From Eubacterium sp. (lineage in GTDB: Bacteria; Bacillota; Clostridia; Lachnospirales; Lachnospiraceae), in NCBI GenBank assembly GCA_017445525.1, contig JAFSTZ010000067.1, forward strand, positions 1-5,687: a stretch of DNA of 5,687 nt, written 5' to 3'. Every line of letters begins with the position of its first letter. Position 1 is the stretch's first letter. Of the stretch, positions 5,150 through 5,687 are shown one piece after another. A program made the translations under genes and the position numbers. The notes beneath the pieces were generated by a model that saw nothing but the letters and a program-made list of their open reading frames with translations, was not told the DNA's origin and did not search any database.

Positions 5150-5687
5150 ATGATAAAAAAGTTTTTCAAACATATAGACAATATCGTCCCTCTTTGGGGC
5201 ATCCCACCGCTTCTGATGTGCTTTATCGTCAACTGTGCGGCATACTATATCACCATGTGGCTTTGTGCGGATCTGCATCACTATGACTTTACACTGCCGT
5301 TTGATATGGAGATACCTGTTGTCACCGAGTGGGTATTTGTATACTCCTTTTACTGTTTCCCGTTCTGGTTTGTATGCTACTGCTACATAGCGCGCATCAA
5401 CCGTGACAACCCCAAAGAGCTGTTCAGATTTGCGACCGCAGACTATCTGTCGAGACTGATCTGCATGCTGTTCTTTATATTTTTACCTACGACCAATGTC
5501 CGCCCTGACATCGTTGGGAACTCGATAGCGGACAGACTGACAAACGGGCTTTACTCGATAGACCAGCCGACGAACCTGTTTCCGTCGATACACTGTCTGG
5601 TCAGCTGGTTCTGCTTTGTCGGAGTCAGATTCCATAAAAATGTAAAGAAGTGGGTCAAGATAGTTATTCTCATATCTGCATGTGCCA
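5150..5687 (+). CDS. PAP2-superfamily membrane protein, 3'-truncated by window edge
   Basis: The frame runs from ATG at 5150 to the right edge without a stop (179 codons). GGAG at 5139-5142 lies 7 bases before the ATG, supporting the start. The protein is strongly hydrophobic, with likely membrane segments near residues 17-40, 60-81, 100-115, 148-162 and 168 onward. PTTNVRP (113-119) matches the Arg-Pro of PAP2 motif 1 and NLFPSIH (142-148) matches motif 2, in which the usual PSGH is PSIH; motif 3 with the nucleophilic histidine would lie beyond the window. The Lys seven positions before the motif 1 Arg is Phe111 here, so the family member is divergent. PAP2 enzymes dephosphorylate lipid phosphates such as phosphatidate, phosphatidylglycerol phosphate or undecaprenyl diphosphate; relatives such as Aur1-type proteins transfer head groups. 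The divergent uppP gene hints at a role in lipid phosphate turnover, but the substrate cannot be read from the sequence. Confidence 0.85.
   Translation, partial: MIKKFFKHIDNIVPLWGIPPLLMCFIVNCAAYYITMWLCADLHHYDFTLPFDMEIPVVTEWVFVYSFYCFPFWFVCYCYIARINRDNPKELFRFATADYLSRLICMLFFIFLPTTNVRPDIVGNSIADRLTNGLYSIDQPTNLFPSIHCLVSWFCFVGVRFHKNVKKWVKIVILISACA

Overview
The window looks like a chromosomal segment of a gut- or rumen-type member of the Clostridia, most likely Lachnospiraceae. The grounds are strong AGGAGG-type ribosome binding sites, well-formed sigma-A promoters, a lysine-rich Big2-type Ig domain on a secreted protein, and a PAP2-family protein of a kind I associate with this group. This placement is inference from style and gene content; no taxonomic marker is present.

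Layout, left to right. (1) Positions 1-1838, plus strand: the 3' nine-tenths of a polyphosphate kinase gene (ppk1), cut by the left edge. (2) Positions 1839-1928: a short gap with a possible imperfect stem-loop, three TAACC repeats and a strong ribosome binding site. (3) Positions 1929-3512, plus: an exported serpin (serine protease inhibitor) with a signal peptide, a lysine-rich Ig-like domain, a Pro/Thr linker and a full-length serpin domain. (4) Positions 3515-3955, minus: a compact RNase HI, tail-to-tail with the serpin gene and only 2 bp away. (5) Positions 4045-4896, minus: undecaprenyl-diphosphatase (uppP/bacA), upstream of the RNase H gene in the same direction. (6) Positions 4897-5149: a divergent regulatory region. 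It holds two back-to-back sigma-A-type promoters and, inside the uppP leader, a GC-rich stretch with six CCGG tetramers and possible alternative hairpins. (7) Positions 5150-5687, plus: the start of a PAP2-superfamily membrane protein, cut by the right edge.

How the genes relate. UppP dephosphorylates undecaprenyl diphosphate to recycle the lipid carrier for cell-wall synthesis. The divergent PAP2 protein belongs to an unrelated superfamily that also contains lipid phosphatases, some acting on the same substrate, so a shared role in lipid phosphate turnover is plausible but unproven. Polyphosphate kinase and RNase HI are housekeeping functions with no clear link to their neighbours. The serpin is the clearest accessory gene: an exported inhibitor that may protect the cell from its own or foreign proteases.

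I found no RNA genes, CRISPR arrays, insertion sequences or phage genes. The most distinctive items are the Ig-serpin fusion with its unusual reactive loop and the CCGG-rich leader of uppP. Nothing here can be called a new multi-gene system from sequence alone.
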